NCBI RefSeq assembly: GCF_001274775.1 | Contig: NZ_LGUE01000005.1 | Span: 447,173-511,172, forward strand | Reading direction: 5' to 3' | Source: Rossellomorea marisflavi | GTDB taxonomy: Bacteria; Bacillota; Bacilli; Bacillales; Bacillaceae_B | Length of the DNA: 64,000 nucleotides | Part shown: positions 17,015-25,810 of the stretch, piece after piece | Layout of the letters: every line of letters starts with the position of its first letter | Numbering within the stretch: the stretch's first letter is position 1 | Position numbers and translations under genes: made by a program | The notes under the pieces: generated by a model | The model's input: only the letters and a program-made list of their open reading frames with translations | Told to the model about the DNA's origin: nothing | The model's database searches: none

Positions 17015-17054
17015 GTGTAAAAGAGAAAATAATATATATACTAGGAGTGTTACC

Positions 17055-17459
17055 ATGACTACAAAATTCGAAACAGGATCAGTTGTAACTGGTAAAGTTA
17101 CAGGAATCCAACCTTACGGTGCGTTTGTTGCTTTAGATGAAGAAACACAAGGACTTGTCCACATTTCAGAAATCACTCACGGATTCGTTAAAGACGTGAA
17201 TGAGCACCTTTCTGTTGGTGATGAAGTGCAAGTGAAAGTTCTTTCTGTTGACGAAGCGAAAGGGAAAATCAGCCTTTCAATCCGTGCAACTCAAGAAGCT
17301 CCTGCAGAACAACCTGCAGCAGCGAAGAAACCACGTCGTCAAGGAAGTGTGAAACCGGCAGCAGCTGAAGAAACAACTCCTGCAGGCTTCAATACTCTTA
17401 AAGATAAACTTGAAGAGTGGATCGAGCAATCAAAACGCGAAGATCTAATCAAGAAGTAA
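17055..17459 (+). CDS. yugI: S1 RNA-binding protein YugI (general stress protein 13)
   Basis: A 134-residue protein with one S1 domain (residues 5-75: GSVVTGKVTGIQPYGAFVAL, then GLVHISEITHGFVKDV) and an Ala/Pro/Lys-rich linker followed by a short acidic C-terminal helix. In B. subtilis YugI/GSP13 is a ribosome-associated S1-domain stress protein. Placement after alaRT and before the yugJ/pgi genes follows B. subtilis. It is a single gene with its own promoter and terminator. Confidence 0.92.
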   Translation: MTTKFETGSVVTGKVTGIQPYGAFVALDEETQGLVHISEITHGFVKDVNEHLSVGDEVQVKVLSVDEAKGKISLSIRATQEAPAEQPAAAKKPRRQGSVKPAAAEETTPAGFNTLKDKLEEWIEQSKREDLIKK

Positions 17460-17467
17460 GACAAAAG

Positions 17468-17491
17468 AAGCGGCTTAGGCCGCTTTTTTAT
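17468..17491 (+). terminator. Terminator of yugI
   Basis: Stem AAGCGGC / GCCGCTT with a TTAG loop and a T-run. Confidence 0.85.
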
Positions 17492-17535
17492 TTGCCTTTA
17501 TTTATTTGAAAATATAGAATAATGAGTCAATATAC

Positions 17536-17565
17536 TTGTGACGCACAAAGGGTCTCTAGTATAAT
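17536..17565 (+). promoter_or_regulatory. SigA-type promoter of the aldehyde dehydrogenase operon
   Basis: The -35 is TTGTGA (17536-17541), the spacer 18 bases and the -10 TATAAT (17560-17565). Confidence 0.7.
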
Positions 17566-17569
17566 TGGA

Positions 17570-17584
17570 ATGTAAGCGCTTTAT
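17570..17584 (+). promoter_or_regulatory. cre site (CcpA) at the aldehyde dehydrogenase transcription start
   Basis: ATGTAAGCGCTTTAT lies just after the -10 box and overlaps the expected transcription start, a position where CcpA represses. Its first 14 bases are identical to the site before the GH32 gene at 43356. Confidence 0.65.
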
Positions 17585-17620
17585 TTAGTGGGCATATACA
17601 TAAATAAAGGAGGATGTCGA

Positions 17621-19141
17621 ATGCTGTATCAGAACCCGAATACTGAAGGCTCAATGGTGTCGTTCAAGGATCAGTACGAAAACTTTATAGGAGGGGAATT
17701 CGTACCGCCTGTAAGCGGTGAGTACTTTGATAATGTATCGCCGGTGACAGGGAAGGTCTTCACGCGGATTGCACGCTCCAATCAGGAAGATGTGGAAAAG
17801 GCCCTTGATGCCGCCCATGCTGCTAAAGACGCCTGGGGAAAAACGACTGTTGCCGAAAGGGCGTCCGTCCTCAATAAAATTGCAGACCGGATGGAAGAAA
17901 ACCTTGAAATGCTGGCAGTGGCAGAGACATGGGATAATGGGAAGCCTGTGCGCGAGACGCTGGCAGCGGATCTTCCACTTGCCATCGATCACTTCAGATA
18001 TTTTGCAGGGTGTATCAGGGGGCAGGAAGGTACGATCGGTGAAATCGATGAAGATACTGTATCCTACCACTTCCATGAGCCGATCGGGGTCGTCGCACAG
18101 ATCATCCCGTGGAACTTCCCTCTCCTCATGGCCACATGGAAGATTGCACCGGCATTGGCCGCTGGGAACTGCATCGTCCTGAAACCGGCAGAGCAGACGC
18201 CTGCTTCCATCATGGTCCTCATGGATCTCATCAAGGATATCCTTCCGAAGGGCGTCCTGAATGTGGTGCAAGGCTTTGGACTTGAAGCCGGCAAACCACT
18301 GGCTCAAAGCAAGCGTGTGGGTAAAGTCGCGTTCACGGGTGAGACGACGACGGGAAGGCTCATCATGCAGTATGCTTCTCAAAACCTCATCCCTGTCACG
18401 CTTGAGCTGGGCGGGAAATCCCCGAATATCTTCTTCGAGGATGTGATGGACCAGGATGACGACTTCCTTGATAAAGCGGTGGAAGGCTTTGTCATGTTCG
18501 CACTGAATCAGGGAGAGGTATGTACCTGTCCTTCAAGGGCCCTGGTCCAGGAATCCATTTATGATAAATTCATAGAGCGCGCCATCGAACGGGTCAAACA
18601 AATCAAGCAGGGGAATCCCCTTGATACGGATACGATGCTCGGAGCACAGGCCTCCCAAGAGCAGCTCGACAAAATCCTTTCATACATTCAAATCGGGAAA
18701 GACGAAGGTGCCGAGGTGTTGATCGGCGGTGAACAGAACAAGCTTGACGGTGATCACGGGACGGGCTTCTATGTCAAACCGACGATCTTCAAAGGAACAA
18801 ACGATATGCGGGTGTTCCAGGAAGAAATCTTTGGCCCCGTCGTTTCCGTGACCACATTCAAGACGAAAGAAGAAGCGCTGGACATCGCCAATGATACCCT
18901 TTATGGACTTGGGGCAGGCGTGTGGTCGAGGGATATGAATACGGCCTACCGCTTCGGAAGGGATATCCAGGCGGGGCGCGTATGGACGAACTGTTACCAC
19001 CAGTACCCTGCCCATGCGGCTTTCGGTGGATATAAAATGTCCGGAATCGGTCGCGAAACCCATAAGATGATGCTCTCCCACTATCAGCAGACGAAAAATC
19101 TCCTTGTTAGCTATAGTCCGAAGAAACTAGGATTCTTCTAA
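17621..19141 (+). CDS. NAD-dependent aldehyde dehydrogenase (AldB/ExaC type)
   Basis: A 506-residue aldehyde dehydrogenase. The catalytic Cys is in [13 protein letters not shown], the double-cysteine signature of the AldB/ExaC acetaldehyde dehydrogenase group; the general base Glu is in [10 protein letters not shown] and the NAD site in [21 protein letters not shown]. The ATG at 17621 has AAGGAGGA upstream; an upstream in-frame ATG at 17588 lacks a ribosome site. It is followed one base later by a DUF779 gene, a pairing seen for this subfamily. It probably oxidises acetaldehyde or similar aldehydes to acids, repressed by glucose through the cre site. Confidence 0.9.
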   Translation: MLYQNPNTEGSMVSFKDQYENFIGGEFVPPVSGEYFDNVSPVTGKVFTRIARSNQEDVEKALDAAHAAKDAWGKTTVAERASVLNKIADRMEENLEMLAVAETWDNGKPVRETLAADLPLAIDHFRYFAGCIRGQEGTIGEIDEDTVSYHFHEPIGVVAQIIPWNFPLLMATWKIAPALAAGNCIVLKPAEQTPASIMVLMDLIKDILPKGVLNVVQGFGLEAGKPLAQSKRVGKVAFTGETTTGRLIMQYASQNLIPVTLELGGKSPNIFFEDVMDQDDDFLDKAVEGFVMFALNQGEVCTCPSRALVQESIYDKFIERAIERVKQIKQGNPLDTDTMLGAQASQEQLDKILSYIQIGKDEGAEVLIGGEQNKLDGDHGTGFYVKPTIFKGTNDMRVFQEEIFGPVVSVTTFKTKEEALDIANDTLYGLGAGVWSRDMNTAYRFGRDIQAGRVWTNCYHQYPAHAAFGGYKMSGIGRETHKMMLSHYQQTKNLLVSYSPKKLGFF

Positions 19142-19142
19142 A

Positions 19143-19466
19143 ATGTCAGTCTCTGCTACAGACGCAGCGGTTGGTGTGATCAAGAGGCTGCGGGAAAAGC
19201 ATGGCCCCCTCCTTTTTCATCAATCGGGGGGATGCTGTGATGGCAGCGCCCCGATCTGCCTGGAAGAGGGTGACCTCCTCATCGGGGACGGGGATGTGCT
19301 TGTGGGTACAGTGTCTCAGACGCCGTTCTATATGAGTCGGGAGCAGTTTGAGTACTGGAAGGCCTTTGATATCCTTTTGGATGTGAAAGAGGGGAGAGGT
19401 GGCATGTTTTCATTGGAATCGGCTATCGGGGTGAGATTCGTCACTACTTCCTCTCTGAAAAAATAA
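19143..19466 (+). CDS. DUF779 protein, partner of the aldehyde dehydrogenase
   Basis: A 107-residue DUF779 protein, with the conserved segment HQSGGCCDGSAPICLEEGD (residues 27-45) rich in Cys and His, suggestive of metal or redox chemistry. It begins one base after the aldehyde dehydrogenase stop. The family is commonly found next to AldB-type dehydrogenases; its biochemical role is unknown. A terminator follows. Confidence 0.9.
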   Translation: MSVSATDAAVGVIKRLREKHGPLLFHQSGGCCDGSAPICLEEGDLLIGDGDVLVGTVSQTPFYMSREQFEYWKAFDILLDVKEGRGGMFSLESAIGVRFVTTSSLKK

Positions 19467-19502
19467 TGCGTTCTATTTCATAGTGCGTGAGAATACAGTG
19501 TA

Positions 19503-19534
19503 AGAGACAACGGACGATGTTGTCTCTTTTTTTT
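19503..19534 (+). terminator. Terminator of the aldB-DUF779 operon
   Basis: Stem AGAGACAAC / GTTGTCTCT with a seven-base loop and a run of T residues. Confidence 0.88.
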
Positions 19535-19555
19535 GTGATTTTAAAAGCTATTACT

Positions 19556-19570
19556 TTATAATTATTATAA
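19556..19570 (+). promoter_or_regulatory. PerR box 1 upstream of katA
   Basis: TTATAATTATTATAA is a perfect match to the Per box consensus TTATAATNATTATAA. It lies eight bases before the -35 of katA. Confidence 0.85.
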
Positions 19571-19577
19571 TTAGTTA

Positions 19578-19605
19578 TTGACAAAGCCGGTAAAATGGAT
19601 AGAAT
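19578..19605 (+). promoter_or_regulatory. SigA-type promoter of katA
   Basis: A perfect -35 TTGACA (19578-19583), a 16-base spacer and a -10 TAGAAT (19600-19605). It is sandwiched between two PerR boxes. Confidence 0.75.
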
Positions 19606-19620
19606 AAAACTATACTTTAA

Positions 19621-19635
19621 TAATAATAATTATAA
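19621..19635 (+). promoter_or_regulatory. PerR box 2, downstream of the katA -10
   Basis: TAATAATAATTATAA matches the Per box at 14 of 15 positions. It covers the initially transcribed region of katA and should repress when PerR is metal-loaded. Confidence 0.7.
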
Positions 19636-19653
19636 ATAAAAAGAGGTGTTCGT

Positions 19654-21114
19654 ATGAAAAATCATAAACTGACAACGAATCAAGGAGCCCCGATCGGAGA
19701 CAATCAAAACTCGTTGACGGCTGGAAGCAATGGGCCTACCCTTCTCGAAGATTATCAGCTAATTGAGAAATTGGCGCATTTTGACCGGGAACGGGTTCCA
19801 GAGCGGGTTGTACATGCGAGGGGTGCGGGGGCTCATGGGGTCTTCGTCACAAAGAATAGTATGAAGAAGTATACAAAAGCTGCTTTCCTTCAAGAGGAAG
19901 GGAAGGAGACGCCGGTTTTTGCCCGCTTTTCGACCGTGATCCATGGTCAGCACTCTCCCGAAACGCTGCGCGATCCCCGGGGGTTTTCGGTCAAGTTCTA
20001 TACCGAGGAAGGAAACTGGGATTTTGTCGGCAATAATCTGCCTGTCTTCTTCATCCGCGATGCGATGAAGTTCCCGGATATGGTTCATGCCCTCAAACCG
20101 AATCCCCAGACGAATATCCAGGAACCGGAGCGCTACTGGGACTTCATGACCCTGTCACCGGAGTCGACGAATATGCTTCTGCATCTGTACACGGATGAAG
20201 GGATTCCCGCAAACTATCGTCAGATGCGGGGGTCGAGCGTACATGCATTCAAATGGGTGAACGCGGCGGGAAATACGGTTTATGTGAAGTTGAGATGGAA
20301 GCCGAAGGAGGGGATCCACAACCTTTCTGCAGAAGAAGCGGCCGAGATCCAGGGCAAGGACTTCAACCATGCAAGCAGGGACCTCTATGAGGCCATCGAG
20401 GAAGGGAATTATCCTGAATGGGATCTGTACGTCCAGATCCTTGATCCGATGGAACTTGATTCTTTCTCATACGATCCTCTGGATGCCACAAAGGACTGGC
20501 CGGAAGAGGATATTCCTGCCCACTTTGTCGGTACGATGATCCTCAACCGCAATCCTGAAAATGTGTTTGCAGAGACTGAGTCCGTCGGATTCAATCCTGG
20601 TGTATTGGTCAATGGGATGCTTCCTTCTGAAGATAAACTGCTGCAGGGGAGATTATTCTCTTATTCCGATACACAGCGCTACCGGATCGGGGCCAATTAT
20701 CTTCAGCTCCCGATCAACTGCCCATTCGCCCAGGTAGCCAATCAGCAACGGGACGGTGGGATGCCGTTCAAGCAGCAGAAGAGTCCGGTGAACTATGAAC
20801 CGAACAGCTTTTCAGGTGAGCCGGAGGAAGTGCCGGGGTATGAAGAGGTTCATCAACCGGTCACTGGTGAAAGAGGAAGGATCAAGATCCGTAAAACCGA
20901 TGATTTTGGTCAGGCGGGCGACATTTTCAGGAGCTACCCCGATGAAGTGAAAGCCCAGGTGGTCAAAAACATTTCAAGTGAATTGTCAGGTATCGATACG
21001 CGCATTGCCTTGCGTGCAGTCTGCAACTTCTTCCGTGCCGATGCGGAATTGGGGAAAGAACTTTCAAAAGAAATCGGGGTCGATCTCACTCCCTACCTTC
21101 AACATATGCGATAA
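19654..21114 (+). CDS. katA: Vegetative catalase KatA
   Basis: A 486-residue clade-3 type haem catalase that splits hydrogen peroxide. The active-site segment is FDRERVPERVVHARGAGAHG (catalytic His near residue 53), Asn is in GNNLPVFFIRD (about 126), and the haem-ligand Tyr is in RLFSYSDTQRYRIG (about 335-348). Length fits the B. subtilis KatA family. Two PerR boxes flank its promoter, so it should be induced by peroxide. It sits between the aldehyde dehydrogenase operon and the roc cluster. Confidence 0.96.
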   Translation: MKNHKLTTNQGAPIGDNQNSLTAGSNGPTLLEDYQLIEKLAHFDRERVPERVVHARGAGAHGVFVTKNSMKKYTKAAFLQEEGKETPVFARFSTVIHGQHSPETLRDPRGFSVKFYTEEGNWDFVGNNLPVFFIRDAMKFPDMVHALKPNPQTNIQEPERYWDFMTLSPESTNMLLHLYTDEGIPANYRQMRGSSVHAFKWVNAAGNTVYVKLRWKPKEGIHNLSAEEAAEIQGKDFNHASRDLYEAIEEGNYPEWDLYVQILDPMELDSFSYDPLDATKDWPEEDIPAHFVGTMILNRNPENVFAETESVGFNPGVLVNGMLPSEDKLLQGRLFSYSDTQRYRIGANYLQLPINCPFAQVANQQRDGGMPFKQQKSPVNYEPNSFSGEPEEVPGYEEVHQPVTGERGRIKIRKTDDFGQAGDIFRSYPDEVKAQVVKNISSELSGIDTRIALRAVCNFFRADAELGKELSKEIGVDLTPYLQHMR

Positions 21115-21216
21115 AGAGGTGGGGAGACAATACCGCTCGTGCTTCCCGGGAGAGTCTTCTTTGCACCCCAACCATCCGATAGAAACAGTGAAATTGTAAT
21201 CGTCATGTACGAAATG

Positions 21217-21268
21217 AAAAACCCGCATTCATTTACCTGATCGCAGGCATATGAATGCGGGTTTTCCT
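21217..21268. terminator. Terminator between katA and the rocR-like gene
   Basis: A long stem AAAACCCGCATTCAT / ATGAATGCGGGTTTT (21218-21232 and 21251-21265), symmetric enough to serve both converging transcripts. Confidence 0.85.
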
Positions 21269-21315
21269 ATGACAAAAACACATTGTCCGAGCCTCATATT
21301 TTTTTACGTGAGAAG

Positions 21316-22665
21316 TCAATATCCCCCGCGCTCGATGCCGTATTTGCGGATCCTGTACTGGAGATTCTGCCTGCTCATCCCGAGTGCCTTGGCGGTCTTG
21401 GTGACATTGAATTGGTGATGCTTCATGGCTTTTTGAATATAGTATGTCTCAGCTTCTTCCATGAAGACCTCAAGGGGTTTAGGCTCGCTTCCTGACTGGT
21501 GGAGGAAATCGGAGTCACCCTGGTGGGTGTCGGCGACAGGGGAATGATGGATCCGCTGCCGGAAGCCGAATGGTAGGTGATTGAATCCGATTACCTTATG
21601 GGAGCCGATGAGCTGATACGCTCCTTCAAGTACGTGCTCGAGTTCCCTCACGTTCCCGGGCCAGTCGTATTGACGGAACGTTTCCTCGACCTCTTGGGAA
21701 ATGCCTGTGACGTTCCTGGCATAGTGATGATTGAATCGATCCAGGAAGCTCGGTACAAGCTCCTGCAGATCATCCAGCCTGTTCCTGAGAGGAGGGATGA
21801 AGAAGGAGGCGGAACTGAAGCGATAGTACAATTCCTTCAACAGCCTGCCCTCTGCCACCGCGTCGATTGGATCTTCATTGACCGTGGCCATGAGGCGGAC
21901 ATCAGGTAAGGAACTCCTGTCCATCAGGTCGAGCAATTGTTCCTGCACGTGGATGGGCATGGCATTCAGTTCATCGAATAAGATCGATCCGCCTGCGGCT
22001 TCCTTCATGACTCCGTCTTTGAAACCGGTACCAAAAAGGATCATCGATAGATCTTCACCAGGCATGGACGAACAATCCTGCTTGATGAAAGGGGCATCTT
22101 TTCGTATGCCGTCACAGTGGATGGAGCGGGCCAACATTTCCTTACCCGTACCGATTTCGCCACATATGAGGATGGGAGTCGTGGATAGAGCGGCTTTCTT
22201 CCCGGCGGAGAGTGCTTCCTGAATGCGCGGATGGGACCCGACGATCCGATGAAAGGCTGGAGGGACCGGGCGAGTATGAACATTGCCCTTCATCATTTTC
22301 TCCAAGGTCGTCACATCCCGTGCAATTTCAACTGCACCGATGATATCCCCTTCCAAATGAATGGGATATGTGTCGTTGATGGTAGTGATTTCCACGCCAT
22401 TGCTATTGAAATAAGTTTGCTTCACGTTCAGCGTCGGTGTCCCTGTGTGGAGCACCTGAAGAAGGGTGCTTTCTTCTTCTGAGTGAAATTGAAAGACATC
22501 GAGAAGGTTTTTATCCAATACATCCTCGACTTCCATGCCTTCGATTTCCCTCATTTTACTATTGTAAATCACGGTCCGTCCGGTCGAATCGATGACGTGG
22601 ACACCTGACTCGAGGTGATGGGCCACGACTTCATACATATATAGGCGTTTCTCACGTTCGAGCAC
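21316..22665 (-). CDS. RocR-like PAS/AAA+ regulator without GAFTGA loop
   Basis: A 449-residue regulator with an N-terminal PAS sensor domain (about 10-120), a sigma-54-type AAA+ domain (about 140-360) and a C-terminal Fis-type HTH (about 405-445: NVTKTAKALGMSRQNLQYRI). Walker A is GEIGTGKE (169-176) and Walker B ILFDE (228-232). Between LFGT (210-213) and the AGG before Walker B only about 11 residues remain (GFKDGVMKEAA), and the GAFTGA motif used to contact sigma-54 is absent. The GTG at 22665 is chosen because GAAGGGGG lies seven bases upstream. It is divergent from rocA, hence the RocR-like call; the ligand is probably ornithine or citrulline by analogy. Confidence 0.85.
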   Translation of the reverse strand: MLEREKRLYMYEVVAHHLESGVHVIDSTGRTVIYNSKMREIEGMEVEDVLDKNLLDVFQFHSEEESTLLQVLHTGTPTLNVKQTYFNSNGVEITTINDTYPIHLEGDIIGAVEIARDVTTLEKMMKGNVHTRPVPPAFHRIVGSHPRIQEALSAGKKAALSTTPILICGEIGTGKEMLARSIHCDGIRKDAPFIKQDCSSMPGEDLSMILFGTGFKDGVMKEAAGGSILFDELNAMPIHVQEQLLDLMDRSSLPDVRLMATVNEDPIDAVAEGRLLKELYYRFSSASFFIPPLRNRLDDLQELVPSFLDRFNHHYARNVTGISQEVEETFRQYDWPGNVRELEHVLEGAYQLIGSHKVIGFNHLPFGFRQRIHHSPVADTHQGDSDFLHQSGSEPKPLEVFMEEAETYYIQKAMKHHQFNVTKTAKALGMSRQNLQYRIRKYGIERGGY

Positions 22666-22797
22666 GATGAATCCCCCTTCGATTAGCGCTCCATTATTTT
22701 TCAAGTCGCATAGCCGACTTTGAAAATAAAAATTTTTCAAAAAACTCTTGAAAAAAGCAACCATCTTTTGCATTATTATAAGTGTAAGGGTTTTCTG

Positions 22798-22818
22798 AAT
22801 GCAAATATTTTTTGCGTT
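22798..22818. promoter_or_regulatory. Palindromic operator candidate of the RocR-like regulator
   Basis: Arms AATGCAAA and TTTGCGTT around a five-base centre, in the 215-base gap between the divergent regulator and rocA. The symmetry fits a Fis-type HTH dimer. No -24/-12 promoter (TGGCAC-N5-TTGCW) was found in this gap. Confidence 0.5.
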
Positions 22819-22880
22819 TTGCGACAGAAACCCTCTGAGATCTCATTAAAAATCTTTGTTTAAAAGGGGGCAACACCCAT

Positions 22881-24425
22881 ATGATTCCTTACAAGCATGA
22901 ACCATTCACAGACTTCTCGAACAAAGAAAACCAAAAAGCGTATAAAGAAGGCTTAAAAACAGTTGAAGCCTATCTTGGACAAGACTATCCCCTGATTATC
23001 GGCGGGGAGCGAGTGACCACTGATGCAAAATTGGTGTCAGTCAATCCTGCAGACCATAAAGAGCTGATCGGAAATGTATCAAAAGCCGATCAGGAACTCG
23101 CAGAAAAGGCAATGAACGTAGCATATGATACATTCCAGACTTGGCGGAAAGTAAAGCCTGAAACGCGTGCAGATATCCTGTTCCGTGCCTCTGCCATTGT
23201 ACGCCGACGCAAGCATGAATTTTCAGCCCTACTGACAAAAGAAGCAGGAAAACCGTGGAATGAAGCGGATGCCGATACGGCTGAAGCAATTGATTTCATG
23301 GAGTATTATGCACGGCAGATGCTGCGCCTGAAAGATGGTTTCCCTGTGGAAAGCCGTCCCGGTGAATACAACCAGTTCAACTATATCCCTCTGGGAGTGG
23401 GTGTTGTCATCTCTCCTTGGAACTTCGCGTTTGCCATCATGGCCGGTACAGCTGTTGCGGCCATCGTCACAGGGAATACGGTGCTCTTGAAGCCTGCTTC
23501 CACAACGGCTGTCGTTGCGGCTAAATTCATCGAAGTACTTGAAGAAGCCGGCCTTCCTAAAGGCGTCATCAACTATATTCCTGGAAGCGGTGCAGAAGTC
23601 GGGGATTACCTCGTAGATCACCCGAAAACACGTTTCATCTCCTTCACGGGATCACGTGATGTCGGGATCCGCATCTACGAAAGGGCTGCAAAAGTCCACC
23701 CTGGTCAGAAATGGCTGAAGCGCGTGATCGCTGAAATGGGCGGTAAAGATACGATCGTCGTCGATTCAGAAGGCGATATCGAGCTCGCAGCCAAATCCAT
23801 CGTGGCCTCTGCCTTTGGATTCTCCGGTCAAAAATGCTCGGCTTGTTCACGTGCCGTCGTCGTGGAAGATGTATACGACCAGGTGCTCGAGCGTGCGGTT
23901 GAATTGACGAAGGAACTCACAGTAGGAAATCCTGTCGACCAGGATCACTTCATGGGACCGGTCATCGATCAAGCATCATTCGATAAGATCATGAGCTACA
24001 TCGAAATCGGGAAAGAAGAAGGAAAACTCATGGTCGGAGGCGAGGGAGACAGCTCGAAAGGCTACTTCGTCAAACCGACGATCTTTGCTGACCTTGCTCC
24101 TGATGCCCGACTCATGCAGGAAGAAATCTTCGGACCGGTCGTTGCCTTCTCCAAGGCGAAGGATTTCGATCATGCCCTTGAGATTGCCAACAACACGGAT
24201 TACGGATTGACTGGAGCGGTCATCACGAACAACCGTGAGAAAATCGAACAGGCACGAGAGGACTTCCACGTCGGAAACCTTTACTTCAACCGCGGCTGTA
24301 CAGGTGCCATCGTCGGATACCAGCCGTTCGGAGGATTCAATATGTCCGGTACGGATTCAAAAGCAGGCGGCCCTGACTACCTCTTGCTTCATCTACAAGC
24401 GAAAACAACATCTGAAACTCTATAA
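22881..24425 (+). CDS. rocA: L-glutamate gamma-semialdehyde dehydrogenase
   Basis: A 514-residue 1-pyrroline-5-carboxylate dehydrogenase, oxidising glutamate semialdehyde to glutamate with NAD. The catalytic Cys is in [13 protein letters not shown] (about 321), the general base Glu is in VIAEMGGKD (about 287), and the nucleotide site segment is [22 protein letters not shown] (from about 177). Length and N-terminus ([13 protein letters not shown]) match RocA/PutC of Bacillus. It is the first gene rightwards of the rocR-like regulator, followed by rocD 84 bases later. Confidence 0.95.
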   Translation: MIPYKHEPFTDFSNKENQKAYKEGLKTVEAYLGQDYPLIIGGERVTTDAKLVSVNPADHKELIGNVSKADQELAEKAMNVAYDTFQTWRKVKPETRADILFRASAIVRRRKHEFSALLTKEAGKPWNEADADTAEAIDFMEYYARQMLRLKDGFPVESRPGEYNQFNYIPLGVGVVISPWNFAFAIMAGTAVAAIVTGNTVLLKPASTTAVVAAKFIEVLEEAGLPKGVINYIPGSGAEVGDYLVDHPKTRFISFTGSRDVGIRIYERAAKVHPGQKWLKRVIAEMGGKDTIVVDSEGDIELAAKSIVASAFGFSGQKCSACSRAVVVEDVYDQVLERAVELTKELTVGNPVDQDHFMGPVIDQASFDKIMSYIEIGKEEGKLMVGGEGDSSKGYFVKPTIFADLAPDARLMQEEIFGPVVAFSKAKDFDHALEIANNTDYGLTGAVITNNREKIEQAREDFHVGNLYFNRGCTGAIVGYQPFGGFNMSGTDSKAGGPDYLLLHLQAKTTSETL

Positions 24426-24509
24426 GGAAAACGGAAGGAGCTCTTGTCTGACAGGGGCTCCATCCTTATATAAACCGGTAGTACCGATGAATTTAAAGGA
24501 GGAATATAC

Positions 24510-25700
24510 ATGGCGAATTCACAGGCGATCATCGATCAAACAGATAAATACGGAGCAAGGAATTATCATCCCCTGCCGATTGTCATTTCGGAAGCAGAGG
24601 GGGTATGGGTGACCGATCCCGAAGGCAACCGCTATATGGATATGCTCAGTGCGTATTCTGCCGTCAATCAGGGCCATCGCCATCCGAAGATCATCCAGGC
24701 GCTGAAGGATCAGGCGGACCGTGTGACACTTACATCACGTGCCTTCCATAACGATCAGTTAGCCCCGTGGTACGAGAAAATCTGTCAGCTGACAGGAAAG
24801 GATATGGCGCTACCGATGAATACGGGAGCAGAAGCAGTCGAGACGGCCATCAAAACGGCGCGGCGCTGGGCGTATGATGTGAAGGGCGTCGAGGAGAACC
24901 GTGCTGAAATCATTGCGTGCAATGGAAACTTCCACGGCAGGACGATGACGGCTGTTTCCCTATCGTCGGAAGAAGAATATAAACGTGGATTCGGGCCGAT
25001 GCTTCCAGGCATCAACCTCATTCCGTATGGCGATCTTGACGCGTTGAAAGAGGCGATCACACCGAATACCGCAGCATTTCTCATCGAGCCGATCCAGGGA
25101 GAGGCCGGGATTGTCTTCCCTCCGGAAGGTTTCCTGAAAGCAGCGGCCGATCTGTGCAAGGAGCACAATGTACTTTTCATCGCCGATGAGATCCAGGCTG
25201 GGCTTGCCCGTTCCGGTAAAATGTTTGCGTGTGAGTGGGCCGGGGTCGATCCTGATATGTACATTCTCGGTAAAGCACTCGGTGGAGGGGTGTTCCCGAT
25301 TTCATGCGTAGTGGCGGATGAAGCGGTCCTTGGTGTGTTCAATCCGGGCTCCCATGGTTCTACATTCGGAGGAAACCCGATGGCATGTGCCGTTTCCATC
25401 GCTTCACTCGATGTACTCATCGATGAAAAACTTGCAGATCGCTCCCTGGAGTTGGGCGAGTACTTCATGGGGAAACTCAAGGAAATCCAAAACCCCCTCA
25501 TCAAGGAAGTGCGGGGAAGCGGTCTCTTCATCGGAGTCGAGCTTCATGAACCTGCACGTGGTTACTGTGAAAAGCTGAAGGATGAAGGTCTTCTTTGTAA
25601 AGAAACCCATGATACCGTCATCCGATTCGCCCCACCTCTTGTGATTTCTCAGGAAGATCTGGACTGGGCTATCGAGCGTATCAAGAAAGTGCTTTCTTGA
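24510..25700 (+). CDS. rocD: Ornithine aminotransferase
   Basis: A 396-residue class III PLP aminotransferase converting ornithine plus 2-oxoglutarate to glutamate semialdehyde plus glutamate. The PLP lysine is in [10 protein letters not shown] (about residue 255), the acidic PLP contact in [17 protein letters not shown] (about 222-238), and the phosphate-binding segment [19 protein letters not shown] lies near 104. AAAGGAGGA lies at good spacing before the ATG. Its product feeds RocA upstream. Confidence 0.95.
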   Translation: MANSQAIIDQTDKYGARNYHPLPIVISEAEGVWVTDPEGNRYMDMLSAYSAVNQGHRHPKIIQALKDQADRVTLTSRAFHNDQLAPWYEKICQLTGKDMALPMNTGAEAVETAIKTARRWAYDVKGVEENRAEIIACNGNFHGRTMTAVSLSSEEEYKRGFGPMLPGINLIPYGDLDALKEAITPNTAAFLIEPIQGEAGIVFPPEGFLKAAADLCKEHNVLFIADEIQAGLARSGKMFACEWAGVDPDMYILGKALGGGVFPISCVVADEAVLGVFNPGSHGSTFGGNPMACAVSIASLDVLIDEKLADRSLELGEYFMGKLKEIQNPLIKEVRGSGLFIGVELHEPARGYCEKLKDEGLLCKETHDTVIRFAPPLVISQEDLDWAIERIKKVLS

Positions 25701-25810
25701 AAGCGCGGGCAAGAGACGGAATCTTTTCGAAATTTTGTAGATGCTGATGGTTTAGGTAACAGTTATATGTTACAATTACAACGGTTTCAGATCACATAAT
25801 AAAGAGGCGA

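Noticed and set aside
22740..22880. Possible -24/-12 sigma-54 promoter before rocA.
   Set aside because: TTGCA and TTGCG occur, but no GG lies at the required distance upstream in either case.
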